The notes under the pieces: model-generated
Told to the model about the DNA's origin: nothing
Databases searched by the model: none
Seen by the model: only the letters and a program-made list of their open reading frames with translations
Translations under genes and position numbers: made by a program
Shown: one piece after another, positions 24,898-34,230 of the stretch
How positions within the stretch are numbered: position 1 is the stretch's first letter
How the letters are laid out: every line of letters starts with the position of its first letter
Origin: Hymenobacter sp. CRA2
Lineage (GTDB): Bacteria; Bacteroidota; Bacteroidia; Cytophagales; Hymenobacteraceae
Assembly: GCF_002007105.1 (NCBI RefSeq)
Contig: NZ_MVBC01000001.1
Coordinates: 124,001 to 188,000 of the forward strand
DNA length: 64,000 bases
Direction: 5' to 3'

Positions 24898-25635
24898 TCA
24901 GTTACTCGACAGCACTTTGCCTGAGCCGCTGATGCGCGAGGACACGGTGGGGTTGCCGCGGTAGTAGATGGTGCCCGAGCCGCTGATTTCGGCCGAGAGC
25001 GTGCGGGCGGCCCGCACGTAGGCTTTGCCCGAGCCGCTGATGGAGGCGTAGGTGTCCTGCGTGCTCAAGTCGTAGGCCGAGACCTTGCCCGAGCCCGAAA
25101 TATTGATGTTGTTGGTGGCCGCATTGCCGCGCAGCTTCACCTCACCCGAGCCCGAAACGCTGGTGCGCAGCCCGTCCACCTGGGCCAGGTTCATTTCGGC
25201 TTCGCCCGAGCCCGACACCTGCACGCGGAAGGAACCGGCCGTCCAGGGCGAAGCACTGCGCAGCGCCCCCGAGCCCGATACCTCCACCTCCGACAGCGAA
25301 GGCACCGTGATGTAGACTTTCACCGGGTCGTGGCCGACCACGCGGGCGTGGCCATACTCGATTTGCAGCTCGTCGCCGTTGAGCTCGGTTTCCAGCACAT
25401 CGAGGATGTTGCGCTGGCCTTCCACACGTACTTCCTGCCGGCTGCCCTGGGTCAGAATCACCTCGGCGTCAATCTTCAGCTCCACGCGGCTGAAGTTGCT
25501 GACCGTGCGCGTTTCCGTTTCCGTCGGGCCGACGCCCCGGACCCGGGGGCCGAAGGCGTCGCCCTCGTGCGAGCAACCGGCAGTAAGTAGCAAAGCGGGG
25601 AACAGGAGGGTCGGCAGCCAGTGTGCGTTTTTCAT
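24898..25635 (-). CDS. Head-GIN domain (DUF2807) lipoprotein
   Basis: A 245-residue lipoprotein with lipobox LLTAGC (Cys about 21). The body is the head-GIN/DUF2807 pattern: an opening TRTVSNFSRVELKIDAEVILTQG, then a beta-helical array in which the tetrad SGSG recurs seven times (VSGSGA, VSGSGE, VSGSGE, ISGSGK, ISGSGK, ISGSGT, ISGSGK), one per coil. Such proteins are predicted adhesive or surface beta-solenoids of unknown function. It lies upstream of the receptor operon on the same strand but is separated by 267 bases. Confidence 0.9.
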   Translation of the reverse strand: MKNAHWLPTLLFPALLLTAGCSHEGDAFGPRVRGVGPTETETRTVSNFSRVELKIDAEVILTQGSRQEVRVEGQRNILDVLETELNGDELQIEYGHARVVGHDPVKVYITVPSLSEVEVSGSGALRSASPWTAGSFRVQVSGSGEAEMNLAQVDGLRTSVSGSGEVKLRGNAATNNINISGSGKVSAYDLSTQDTYASISGSGKAYVRAARTLSAEISGSGTIYYRGNPTVSSRISGSGKVLSSN

Positions 25636-25970
25636 AGCGGTAGTGGGTTTGTGTGGTCTGGTTTAAAGCTTTCTGGTACTAAGACCCACAACCCCGCACC
25701 TACCCCTACGCCCCCGCTGAAAAAATTCAAACTTTTTTGCGCGCCCTAACCTTGGCCCCAATTTCTCATTCCTGTAGTTGCTGATACTTTTGAGCGCTGA
25801 GCTTAGCTAACAGCACGTACTTGCCTTTCTCCTAAGCTCGCCGAGACTATCCACGCCTGTGTACCCACTTCGGCACGGGTTTGAAAATGGAAGCTCTGAT
25901 TATACTGAGTTCCGCTTGTACCAAACTTATCTGCTTACACACGCTGCGCCTGCTACCTAACCTTATACCT
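25636..25970. other. Divergent intergenic region between head-GIN and PPTase genes
   Basis: 335 bases separating two divergently read genes, so it must hold both promoters. A homopolymeric AT-rich block at 25730-25750 (runs of A and T) is the most promoter-like part. I see no exact -33/-7 pair, no RNA gene and no strong hairpin. The PPTase reading frame extends back to 25881 but that stretch is treated as leader. Confidence 0.4.
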
Positions 25971-26606
25971 ATGCGAGTGATATACTCCAGCACCCAGGAC
26001 CTGAACGAAGATGCTTTTTATGATTGTCTGCGCCTGTTACCGCCGGGAATGAGGAGCTATATAGAACGTTACAGGAACCCAAATGACCAAAAACAAAGGC
26101 TACTAGCCAGGCTTCTTCTCCGGCAATGCCTGATTCAGACAACGGGCACGGATGAGCTGCTCAACGCCTGGCGAACAGACAATAAGAACAAGCCATACAT
26201 CAGTAACTGGTATCCATTCAATATATCGCATGCCGGTAATTATGTAGTGCTGGGGTACGACGAGGCGGCAATCGGCATCGACATTGAAGAGCATGTGCCT
26301 CTGGACTATACCAGCATGAGTGATTATTTCCATCTGGCTGAAAAGCACTTTATTGAAAACTCAGCCAATCAACAGCTTGATTTTTATACAATCTGGACAA
26401 AAAAAGAGGCTATGCTTAAGGCCCTTGGCACGGGCTTGGTTTCTGGCTTGCAGGAATTCAGCTGCCTATCCGAAAGCATAGACTTCGAGGGTAAAACGTG
26501 GTTTTTCTCCCCTCTCACTATAGACCCGGCCTATACCTGCTATGTGTGCAGCCCTACCCGGGGCCATGCTTTAGCAGTAGAGAAATTCACCTTGCCTGCC
26601 TGCTAG
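25971..26606 (+). CDS. 4'-phosphopantetheinyl transferase, Sfp type
   Basis: Transfers phosphopantetheine from CoA to the conserved serine of carrier domains, activating the megasynthases downstream. The 211-residue product from the ATG at 25971 (MRVIYSS) shows the Sfp-family motifs in order: NKPYISNWYPFNISHAGNYVV (about 74-94), the Mg-binding GIDIEEH (102-108) and WTKKEAMLKALGTGL (142-156). An in-frame ATG at 25881 would add 30 residues with no family match. The gene is visibly more AT-rich than the synthetase genes, which points to a separate origin or different expression. It is on the same strand as the cluster but 1,053 bases upstream of it. Confidence 0.93.
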   Translation: MRVIYSSTQDLNEDAFYDCLRLLPPGMRSYIERYRNPNDQKQRLLARLLLRQCLIQTTGTDELLNAWRTDNKNKPYISNWYPFNISHAGNYVVLGYDEAAIGIDIEEHVPLDYTSMSDYFHLAEKHFIENSANQQLDFYTIWTKKEAMLKALGTGLVSGLQEFSCLSESIDFEGKTWFFSPLTIDPAYTCYVCSPTRGHALAVEKFTLPAC

Positions 26607-27659
26607 CCGAGCATCTCCCCGGCTTTCCGCCAAGACGCACCTAGCGTTGCTGCAGCCTTCGGGTCACAGCTTCGCCTGCGGCCCGCGCCTCTACAGAATT
26701 GGGGTGGCGCACAGCCGGGCCTTGGCAGAATAGCATAGCGCTGTTCCTGGCGTTAGGCAGCAGCAGCACATCATCTTTCAATGCACCCCAATAAAGCGCT
26801 ACAAAAAGGCCTGGGGTAATGCTATGGTGCCGGCTGGAAAGTGAACGTGCTAGCGCCGACGTGCGCATAGCATGGCTGCGTAGCTGACTAGTCCACGTCG
26901 CGTCATAACTATCGTATTGTATATAAGTAAGCAAGCTGCGAAACTGCGCGGCTGGCTACCCTCCCTATTCCGGAAGCGCTGAAACCTTCGGTTGGTACAT
27001 GGCGCGTCAGCTTGCTTGGCGCAGTGCACAACGCGGCGCGACTTGGGCTGAGAGCCGGCTGACTATAGCCTGTCGGGCACATACACTCCCTACCTCTGCT
27101 ACGCCTAGAGGTGCCCCTCTGACTTCGGGCCGTCACTGCCAACCTCTCAATGTTCCTTGTAGCATGCTCCCAGAGTTCTTCGGGAGAGACGAAGGGGATG
27201 TTGCAGCTATAGATGGTGCCAGCCTATTGGCAACTGGCTGACCGAATATGCAATTGCTACGATGTCACAAATGATGGCTTTTTTTCAAGCCCGCAATTGA
27301 TGTAACCGAATACTGTCGAGCCTGAACACGGCTTTTATTAAATATTAACAAGTACAAATTTGACTATAACAATAAATAATCAATATACGCCTCACGTCAA
27401 AAAAGCGGCATTCTTCCTTGAGCCACCGAAAAGGGGGGCAATACATTTAGCTACGCTTAAGACCATGCAAAAGAAGATGTCACACCTAAGCAGATAAGTT
27501 GTGCAATTACTTCTTCTCCGCTAGTCCTGTCACGCGGTCAATTACCTCTCAGATTCACTCGACTATACGCAGGTCGAAGACGGCCGGTTTTTAGGAAAAG
27601 TCCGCATCAGCAGCTCCCGTGTAGCCCCTTCTCTCCAAAACAGCTTCAACGTAGACAGT
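26607..27659. other. Long non-coding stretch upstream of the synthetase operon
   Basis: About 1 kb between the PPTase and the first synthetase. Short frames exist (97 and 77 residues minus, 80 residues plus) but none has a signal peptide, domain or protein-like composition. The right half (27240-27430) becomes AT-rich with runs such as TTTTTTT, and TTTG occurs at 27359-27362, but no matching -7 box at the right spacing is visible. It presumably carries the promoter and a long leader for the 34-kb operon; it may also hold gene remnants too decayed to recognise. Confidence 0.5.
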
Positions 27660-30600
27660 ATGAATCCTTTAGAGATTTTAATCGAGTTAAAAAAACTGGG
27701 CATCACCCCTGGAACTGACGGTAGCCAGCTAAAACTAACCGGGGATGTTCAGAAGCTGCCAAGCGCCTTGCTGGAACAAGTCAAAGCCAGCAAACAGGAA
27801 TTGCTGGCCTTCCTGCGGGCATCGGCAGGCCAAGCCGCCGCTGCGCCTATTAGCCCGGTTGCCCTTCAGGACCATTACCCCACGTCGAATGCGCAGAACC
27901 GGCTTTGGGTGCTTAGCCAGTTCGAAGGTGGCGCAACCGCTTATAATATCGTCACCGGCTTATACCTGAAGGGGCAGGTGGACCGGAAACGGTTGGAGCG
28001 GGCGTTTCAACTGGCCATTCAGCGCCACGAAAGCCTGCGCACGGTATTCCAGGAGGTGGAAGGTGAGCCGCGGCAGATCATTCGCCCCCACATGCCCTTT
28101 ACCATAGGCTACGGCGAGGCCCCGGCCGGTACCGAGCAGCAGGCAGTGTTGCAGGCCGAACTGGAGCAGGCCACTTCCTGGGCATTTGATCTGGAAAACG
28201 GGCCGCTGCTGAAGGTAAAGCTGCTCCGCATGGCGGACGAGGCGCACGCCATGCTCTTTGGCATGCACCACATCATCAGCGACGGATGGTCGGTGGGCGT
28301 GCTGATTCAGGAGGTAATGCACTCGTATGTGGCGCTGGGCCAAGGGCAGGAACCTCTGCTGAGCCCCCTAAGCATACAGTACAAGGATTACGTGCACTGG
28401 CTGGACGAACGCATGGCCGGTGCGCGGGGCGAGCAAGCCCGCACCTTCTGGCTAGCGGAGCAGCCCCAGGCCGTTGAGCCGCTTGAACTGCCTGCCGACT
28501 TTGCCCGGCCGCCGGTACGCTCCTTTGAGGGCGCCATGGCCAAGTACTATTTCTCGGGCGAGTTGCACGACGCAATCGAGAAGCTTTGCAAGCAGCAGCA
28601 AGTAACGCTGTTCAGTTTCCTGCGCGCAACGCTCACGCTCCTGCTGCACAAGCTGAGCGGCCAGGAAGCCGTTGTACTGGGCACGCCGGTATCAGGCAGA
28701 AATCATATTGAGCTGGAAAACCAGGTAGGGCTGTATACCAATACCGTGGCGCTGAAAAGCCACGTGAATGCCCAAGAGCGGTTCGTGGATTTCCTCAAGC
28801 AGACCTCCGACCATTCGCTGCGCGCATTCGAGTTTCAGGACTACCCGCTGGACAAAGTCATTGAGGATTTGGGCGTCAAGCGCGACCCCAGCCGTAACCC
28901 CTTGTTTGACGTCATGCTTGTGTTGCAAAACACAAGCATGGGCGACGGGGCAATGGATACCCAGGCCCAAGGGGGCTTTGCCCTTAGCTTTCTGGATCGT
29001 TACCTGCGCGAGGCAGGCAACGAACAGGCAGCCGGGCGGGCGGCCAAGTTCGACCTGACCTTCAACTTTAGCCAAGATCCTGACGGCGCATTCTTCGCTG
29101 AAATTGAATACGCTACCCGGCTGTTCAGCCGCGAGCGGGTGGGCAAGTTCTGGCGCGTATACCAGTTCCTGCTCACGCAGATTCTGGCCAACCCCGCTCA
29201 GACTATTGCGGGATTGGAAATCGTGGATGCCGAGGAGCGGCGGCAGCTACTGGAAGAATTCAACGTGCCCGTTGAAACCGTGGATACGCTTAGCATCAAC
29301 GAGTTGCTTCGGGAGCCGTTTCACCGCTACGCGCAGCGCCCTGCCCTCCTGCACGGAGAGCAGGTGCTTACCTACGCCGAGGTGGAGGCCCAAGTGGACG
29401 CGGCAGCCCGGTACCTCGCGCAGCTGACGGCCACTAGCCCGGCGCCTTTCGTGGGGCTGTTGCTGGGCCGCTCGGAGTGGACGGTTATGAGCGTGCTGGC
29501 CATCCTGAAAGCCGGGGCCGCCTACGTGCCCATCGACATTCGTTACCCAAGTGCCCGCATCGAGTACATTCTGGCGGATGCCCGCCCGGCCTGGCTGCTG
29601 GTAGACGACGAGGGGCAGGCGCTGGTGCCGGCCGATTATGCGGGCACCGTGCTACACCTCAACGAGCTCAAGGCCCGGGCCGCCACGGCCAACCTGGCAC
29701 CGCTCCCCACGGCGGATTTGCGCGAGCAAACGGCTTACCTGATCTACACCTCCGGCTCGACCGGTCAGCCGAAGGCCGTCAACATCTGCCACCGCAATAC
29801 CATTGCCTTCCTGGACTGGTGCCGCGAAGAGTTTGCCGCCACGCCCTTCGACGTACTCTACGCCGCTACCTCCTACTGCTTCGACCTGTCGGTATTTGAG
29901 TTCCTTTACCCGCTCATGGCGGGCAAGGCCATTCGCGTGCTGGCGTCGGCCTTGGAAATACCCACGTACGCGGGCCAGGACCGCAATGTCCTGCTGAACA
30001 CGGTACCGGCCGTAGTGAAGGGCTTGCTGGAGGAACGCTTCTCCTGGGCCAATGTCACTGCCCTGAACATGGCCGGCGAGCAGGTGCCTTACCTGCTAAA
30101 ACAGGAGCTGGACTTTGCCCGCATCGAAATCCGGAACCTGTATGGGCCTTCGGAAGACACCACTTACAGCACGGTCTACCGCTTCGCGGCCGATGGCCAC
30201 GCAGGTGTACCCATCGGCAAGCCGGTGGGCTACACCCAGCTGTATATCCTGGACAAGCAGCAGCGGCTGGTGCCGGTGGGCGTGGAAGGTGAAATCTACC
30301 TGAGCGGGCAGTCGGTGGCCAAAGGTTACGTCAACAAGCCCGAGCTGACCCAGGAACGGTTCCTGCCCAACCCCTTCGTGGAAGGGCTGACGATGTACAA
30401 AACCGGGGACGCCGGCAAGTGGCTGCCCGACGGAAACGTGGCGTTCTGCGGGCGCCTGGACGACCAGGTGAAGGTACGCGGCTACCGCATCGAGCCGGGC
30501 GAAATCCAGTACCTGCTGGAGCAGCACCCGGAAGTAGAGCGCGCCGTGGTCAACGTGCCCTCCGTAGCGGGCGAACCGTGCGTGGTGGTCTACTGGAAGG

Positions 30601-33600
30601 GCACCGATGCCGTAAGCGCCGCCGAGCTAAAGGCGACCCTGGCGGCCCAGCTGCCCTCGTACATGGTGCCGGATTACTTCGTGCGCCTGGCCGAAATTCC
30701 GCTGAACAGCAACGGCAAAGTAGACAAGCGCCAGCTGCCGCTGCCCGAAGTGCAGGCAACCGGCACGCAGGATGCCGTGCCGCCGACCGACTTCTGGCAA
30801 ACCAAGCTGTGGGCCCTGTGGCAGGAAGTGCTGCGTACCGAGTCCTTCGGCGTCACCGACAACTTCTTCGAGCTGGGCGGACATAGCCTGAAGGCCGCCC
30901 GCCTGCGCTACCTGGTGCTCAGCCAGCTGCAGCGCAACCTGAGCCTGAACGAGCTGTTTCAGTACCCGACCATTGCGCAGCAAGCTACCCTGCTGGAAGC
31001 CCGCGGCGTAGCGACGGCCGCCGTTATTCAGCCCGCGGCTGAGCGCCCCTTCTACCCGATTTCCTACGCCCAGGAGCGGCTGTGGGTGCTCACCAAGTTT
31101 GCGGAGGCGTCCACGGCCTACCACATGCCCGCGGCTTTCCGCGTAAAGCAGGCCCTGAACGTGTCGCTGCTGGAAGCCGCCTTCCGCCACGTAATAGCGC
31201 GGCACGAAGTGCTACGGACTGTGTTCACGGAAGCTGCCGGTCAACCGGTGCAACGCGTGCTGGAACCGGCGGACCTGGAATTCAGCATCGACGAAATCAC
31301 GCTGGACCAAACGCTGACGCCGGAAGAGGAAACGGCCTTCCTGCAACAGGAGTGGAACAAGCCCTTTGACCTGGAAACCGGGCCGCTGCTGCGCTGCTTC
31401 CTGCTGCACATGCCCGGCGGCAGCCTGCTGTCCGTGTGCATGCACCACATCATCAGCGACGGGTGGTCGGTAGGCGTATTGCACGCCGACGTGATGCGGG
31501 CCTACCAGGACTTGCTGCACGGGCAGTCGGGGCAGCTGCCGACGCTGGGGCTGCAGTTTAAGGACTACGCCACCTGGCAGCGCGAACAGCAGAGGGAAGA
31601 CGCCCTGCAGCCCTCGCGGGAGTTCTGGGCGACCATGTTCGCGGGTGACATTCCGGTGCTGGAACTGCCCACCGATTTTCACCGGCCCGAAGTCAAAACC
31701 TACCGCGGCACTACGCACCTGCACCAGTTCGATCAGGCCGCTACGGCCCGGCTTACCCAGCTGGCCACCAGCTCGGGCGTGAGCCTGTTCATGGCCTTGA
31801 TGGCGGGGGTGAAGGTGCTGCTGAAGAAGTATTCCAACCAGCAGGACATTGTGGTGGGCACGCCCGTGGCTGGGCGCAACCACCAGCAGTTGCAGGATCA
31901 GATCGGGTTCTACGTGAACACGCTGGCGGTACGCACCCAGATTGACTCGCTCGCGTCGTTCCAGGCCTTGCTGTGGCAGGAGCGCGACACGCTGCTGCAA
32001 GCCTTCGAGCACCAGGCGTTTCCGTTCGAAACGCTGGTTGAGAGCCTCGGCCTCAAGCGGGATTTGGCCCGCTCGCCCCTTTTCGACGTGATGGTGGTAC
32101 TGCAGAACCTGGAGGGCGGCCTGTCGGAAACCGAATCGGGCCTGCCCCTGCAACATCTGAAGCTGCCCAGCGGCACGGCCAAGTACGACCTGACTTTCAC
32201 CTTCGCCGAAAACCAGCACGGGCTGCTCCTGGAGTTGGAGTACAACACGGACCTGTTTGCGGCTGATACCGCCGCGCGGCTGGGCCAGCACCTGGCCAAG
32301 GTGTTCGAGCAGGTAACGCAGAATCCGGAGCTGCCCGTCAAGAACATTACCCTGCTCGACGAGGCTGCTTACGAAGTGCTGCTCTCCAAAGCCGACCAGA
32401 CCGCTGCCGCTTACGACGAAACGGCCACGCTGGTCAGCCTTTTCCAACAAGCCGCCGTGCGCTTCCCGGACCGCATAGCCCTGGTGGTGGGCGCCCGGCA
32501 GCTCACGTACCGCGAGCTGGACCTGCGTAGCGGCCAGCTGGCCCGCGTGCTCATCCAGGAGCACCACGTGCAGCCGGAAGACCTGGTAGCGCTGCACTTC
32601 GGCCGCAGCGAATGGATGCTGGTAGCCATTCTGGCCGTGCTCAAGGCTGGAGCGGCCTACGTCCCCATCGACCCCACTTACCCCACCGCCCGCATCAACT
32701 ACCTGCTGGAAGACAGCGGCACCCGGCTCCTGCTGTACGACGCGGCGCCCTCCGCTGCTACCCGCGAGCAGTGGGCCAGCGTAGCCTTCTTAAATGTGGC
32801 TGAAGTGGCCTACACCGGGCCGGGCGCACAGGTCAGCGTGGAGCCCGAGCACCTGGCCTACGTCATCTACACCTCCGGCACCACCGGCAACCCCAAGGGC
32901 GTGCTCATCGAGCACCGCAACGTCACGCGCCTGCTGTTCCACGAGGGCAACCATTTCGCCTTCCGCGAAACCGATAACTGGTCGTTGTTCCACTCCTACT
33001 GCTTCGATTTTTCGGTGTGGGAGATGTACGGCGCCCTGCTCTACGGGGGTACGCTGGTGATGGTCCCGAAGGAGGTGGCCCAGGACAGCGTGGCGTTCTA
33101 CGACTTCCTGCTGGAAGAGCAGATAACTGTGCTCAACCAGACGCCCACCGCCTTCCGCAGCTTGGTGCAAAGCAACCAGGAGCGGTTTGCCGACGCACCG
33201 CTGGCCGTTCGCTACCTCGTCTTTGGCGGGGAAGCACTGATGCCCGAAGTGCTGCGCACCTGGGCCGCCGCCATGCCACAGTGCCGCAACATCAACATGT
33301 ACGGCATCACCGAAACCACCGTCCACGTCACCTTTAAGGAACTGACCGCGGCGGAGATTGAGGCCAACAAGAGCAACATCGGCCTGCCCATTCCCACGCT
33401 GAGCTGCTACGTACTCGACGCCGACCTGCAACAGGTTCCCGTCGGCGTCATCGGGGAGCTGTGCGTGGGCGGCGCCGGCGTAGCCCGCGGCTACCTCAAC
33501 AAGCCCGCCCTGACGGCGGAGCGGTTTGTGGCCGACCCGGTGCGCAAACCCGGCCGGCTGTACCGCTCCGGCGACTACGCCCGCATTCTGGCCAACGGCG

Positions 33601-34229
33601 ACCTGGAGTACATCGGCCGCAAGGATGACCAGGTGAAAATCCGCGGCCACCGCATCGAAACCGCCGAAGTCGAGGCGGCCATCATGCGCCAGGAGGGCGT
33701 GAAAGACGCGGTGGTACTGCCCTACAAAAACAAAGAGGGCGAGTACGAGCTCAGCGCCTACTACATCACGCCCGAGAGCCTGACCTGGCAAGAGTTGCGC
33801 CAAGCGCTGATCAAAGCCCTGCCGGCTTACATGGTGCCTTCGCACCTATTTGCCCTCGCGGCCTTCCCCATTAACAGCAACGGCAAGCTCGACAAAACCG
33901 CTCTGCCCCAGCCCACGAGCGGAGGAACCCAGTCCGCTTTCGTGGACTACCGCCACGCACTGGACCGGCAGATTGCCGCCATCTGGGAGGAGATTCTGGA
34001 AAAGGAAAACATCGGCATCCGGGACAATTTCTTCGAGCTCGGCGGCCACAGCCTGAAAGCCACCCGCGTGCTTTCGCGCATTCATGCCGAGTACGGGGTG
34101 AAGGTGGACCTGCGCAACCTCTTCCTGGACCCCACGGTGGAGCACCTGGCCAACTACATCGAGACGGTGCGCTGGATGGATAATCAAGAAGCAATTCTGC
34201 AAGAGGATCAAGACGAACTGATTTTTTAA
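27660..34229 (+). CDS. NRPS 1: dock-C-A(Ala)-T-C-A(Thr)-T
   Basis: A 2,189-residue two-module synthetase. Order: TubC-type N-terminal docking domain (about 1-55; LIELKKLGITPG, ALLEQVKASKQELLAFL); C1 (about 70-500; HHIISDGWS near 203); A1 (about 545-1025; YTSGSTGQPKA near 695, NGKVDK near 1017); T1 (ELGGHSLKA, about 1070); C2 (about 1116-1540; HHIISDGWS near 1261); A2 (about 1580-2080; YTSGTTGNPKG near 1736); T2 (GGHSLKATR, about 2130); acidic C-terminal tail EDQDELIF. My manual ten-residue codes are DLFNNALTYK for A1, a published Ala code as I recall, and DFWNVGMVHK for A2, one change from the Thr code. The leading C domain would accept the acyl chain from the FAAL-ACP. Next gene starts one base after the stop. 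Confidence 0.95.
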   Translation: MNPLEILIELKKLGITPGTDGSQLKLTGDVQKLPSALLEQVKASKQELLAFLRASAGQAAAAPISPVALQDHYPTSNAQNRLWVLSQFEGGATAYNIVTGLYLKGQVDRKRLERAFQLAIQRHESLRTVFQEVEGEPRQIIRPHMPFTIGYGEAPAGTEQQAVLQAELEQATSWAFDLENGPLLKVKLLRMADEAHAMLFGMHHIISDGWSVGVLIQEVMHSYVALGQGQEPLLSPLSIQYKDYVHWLDERMAGARGEQARTFWLAEQPQAVEPLELPADFARPPVRSFEGAMAKYYFSGELHDAIEKLCKQQQVTLFSFLRATLTLLLHKLSGQEAVVLGTPVSGRNHIELENQVGLYTNTVALKSHVNAQERFVDFLKQTSDHSLRAFEFQDYPLDKVIEDLGVKRDPSRNPLFDVMLVLQNTSMGDGAMDTQAQGGFALSFLDRYLREAGNEQAAGRAAKFDLTFNFSQDPDGAFFAEIEYATRLFSRERVGKFWRVYQFLLTQILANPAQTIAGLEIVDAEERRQLLEEFNVPVETVDTLSINELLREPFHRYAQRPALLHGEQVLTYAEVEAQVDAAARYLAQLTATSPAPFVGLLLGRSEWTVMSVLAILKAGAAYVPIDIRYPSARIEYILADARPAWLLVDDEGQALVPADYAGTVLHLNELKARAATANLAPLPTADLREQTAYLIYTSGSTGQPKAVNICHRNTIAFLDWCREEFAATPFDVLYAATSYCFDLSVFEFLYPLMAGKAIRVLASALEIPTYAGQDRNVLLNTVPAVVKGLLEERFSWANVTALNMAGEQVPYLLKQELDFARIEIRNLYGPSEDTTYSTVYRFAADGHAGVPIGKPVGYTQLYILDKQQRLVPVGVEGEIYLSGQSVAKGYVNKPELTQERFLPNPFVEGLTMYKTGDAGKWLPDGNVAFCGRLDDQVKVRGYRIEPGEIQYLLEQHPEVERAVVNVPSVAGEPCVVVYWKGTDAVSAAELKATLAAQLPSYMVPDYFVRLAEIPLNSNGKVDKRQLPLPEVQATGTQDAVPPTDFWQTKLWALWQEVLRTESFGVTDNFFELGGHSLKAARLRYLVLSQLQRNLSLNELFQYPTIAQQATLLEARGVATAAVIQPAAERPFYPISYAQERLWVLTKFAEASTAYHMPAAFRVKQALNVSLLEAAFRHVIARHEVLRTVFTEAAGQPVQRVLEPADLEFSIDEITLDQTLTPEEETAFLQQEWNKPFDLETGPLLRCFLLHMPGGSLLSVCMHHIISDGWSVGVLHADVMRAYQDLLHGQSGQLPTLGLQFKDYATWQREQQREDALQPSREFWATMFAGDIPVLELPTDFHRPEVKTYRGTTHLHQFDQAATARLTQLATSSGVSLFMALMAGVKVLLKKYSNQQDIVVGTPVAGRNHQQLQDQIGFYVNTLAVRTQIDSLASFQALLWQERDTLLQAFEHQAFPFETLVESLGLKRDLARSPLFDVMVVLQNLEGGLSETESGLPLQHLKLPSGTAKYDLTFTFAENQHGLLLELEYNTDLFAADTAARLGQHLAKVFEQVTQNPELPVKNITLLDEAAYEVLLSKADQTAAAYDETATLVSLFQQAAVRFPDRIALVVGARQLTYRELDLRSGQLARVLIQEHHVQPEDLVALHFGRSEWMLVAILAVLKAGAAYVPIDPTYPTARINYLLEDSGTRLLLYDAAPSAATREQWASVAFLNVAEVAYTGPGAQVSVEPEHLAYVIYTSGTTGNPKGVLIEHRNVTRLLFHEGNHFAFRETDNWSLFHSYCFDFSVWEMYGALLYGGTLVMVPKEVAQDSVAFYDFLLEEQITVLNQTPTAFRSLVQSNQERFADAPLAVRYLVFGGEALMPEVLRTWAAAMPQCRNINMYGITETTVHVTFKELTAAEIEANKSNIGLPIPTLSCYVLDADLQQVPVGVIGELCVGGAGVARGYLNKPALTAERFVADPVRKPGRLYRSGDYARILANGDLEYIGRKDDQVKIRGHRIETAEVEAAIMRQEGVKDAVVLPYKNKEGEYELSAYYITPESLTWQELRQALIKALPAYMVPSHLFALAAFPINSNGKLDKTALPQPTSGGTQSAFVDYRHALDRQIAAIWEEILEKENIGIRDNFFELGGHSLKATRVLSRIHAEYGVKVDLRNLFLDPTVEHLANYIETVRWMDNQEAILQEDQDELIF

Positions 34230-34230
34230 G

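Noticed and set aside
26641-27241. Three short frames in the gap before NRPS 1
   Set aside because: They have no signal peptide, hydrophobic pattern, domain motif or neighbour spacing that would support a gene.
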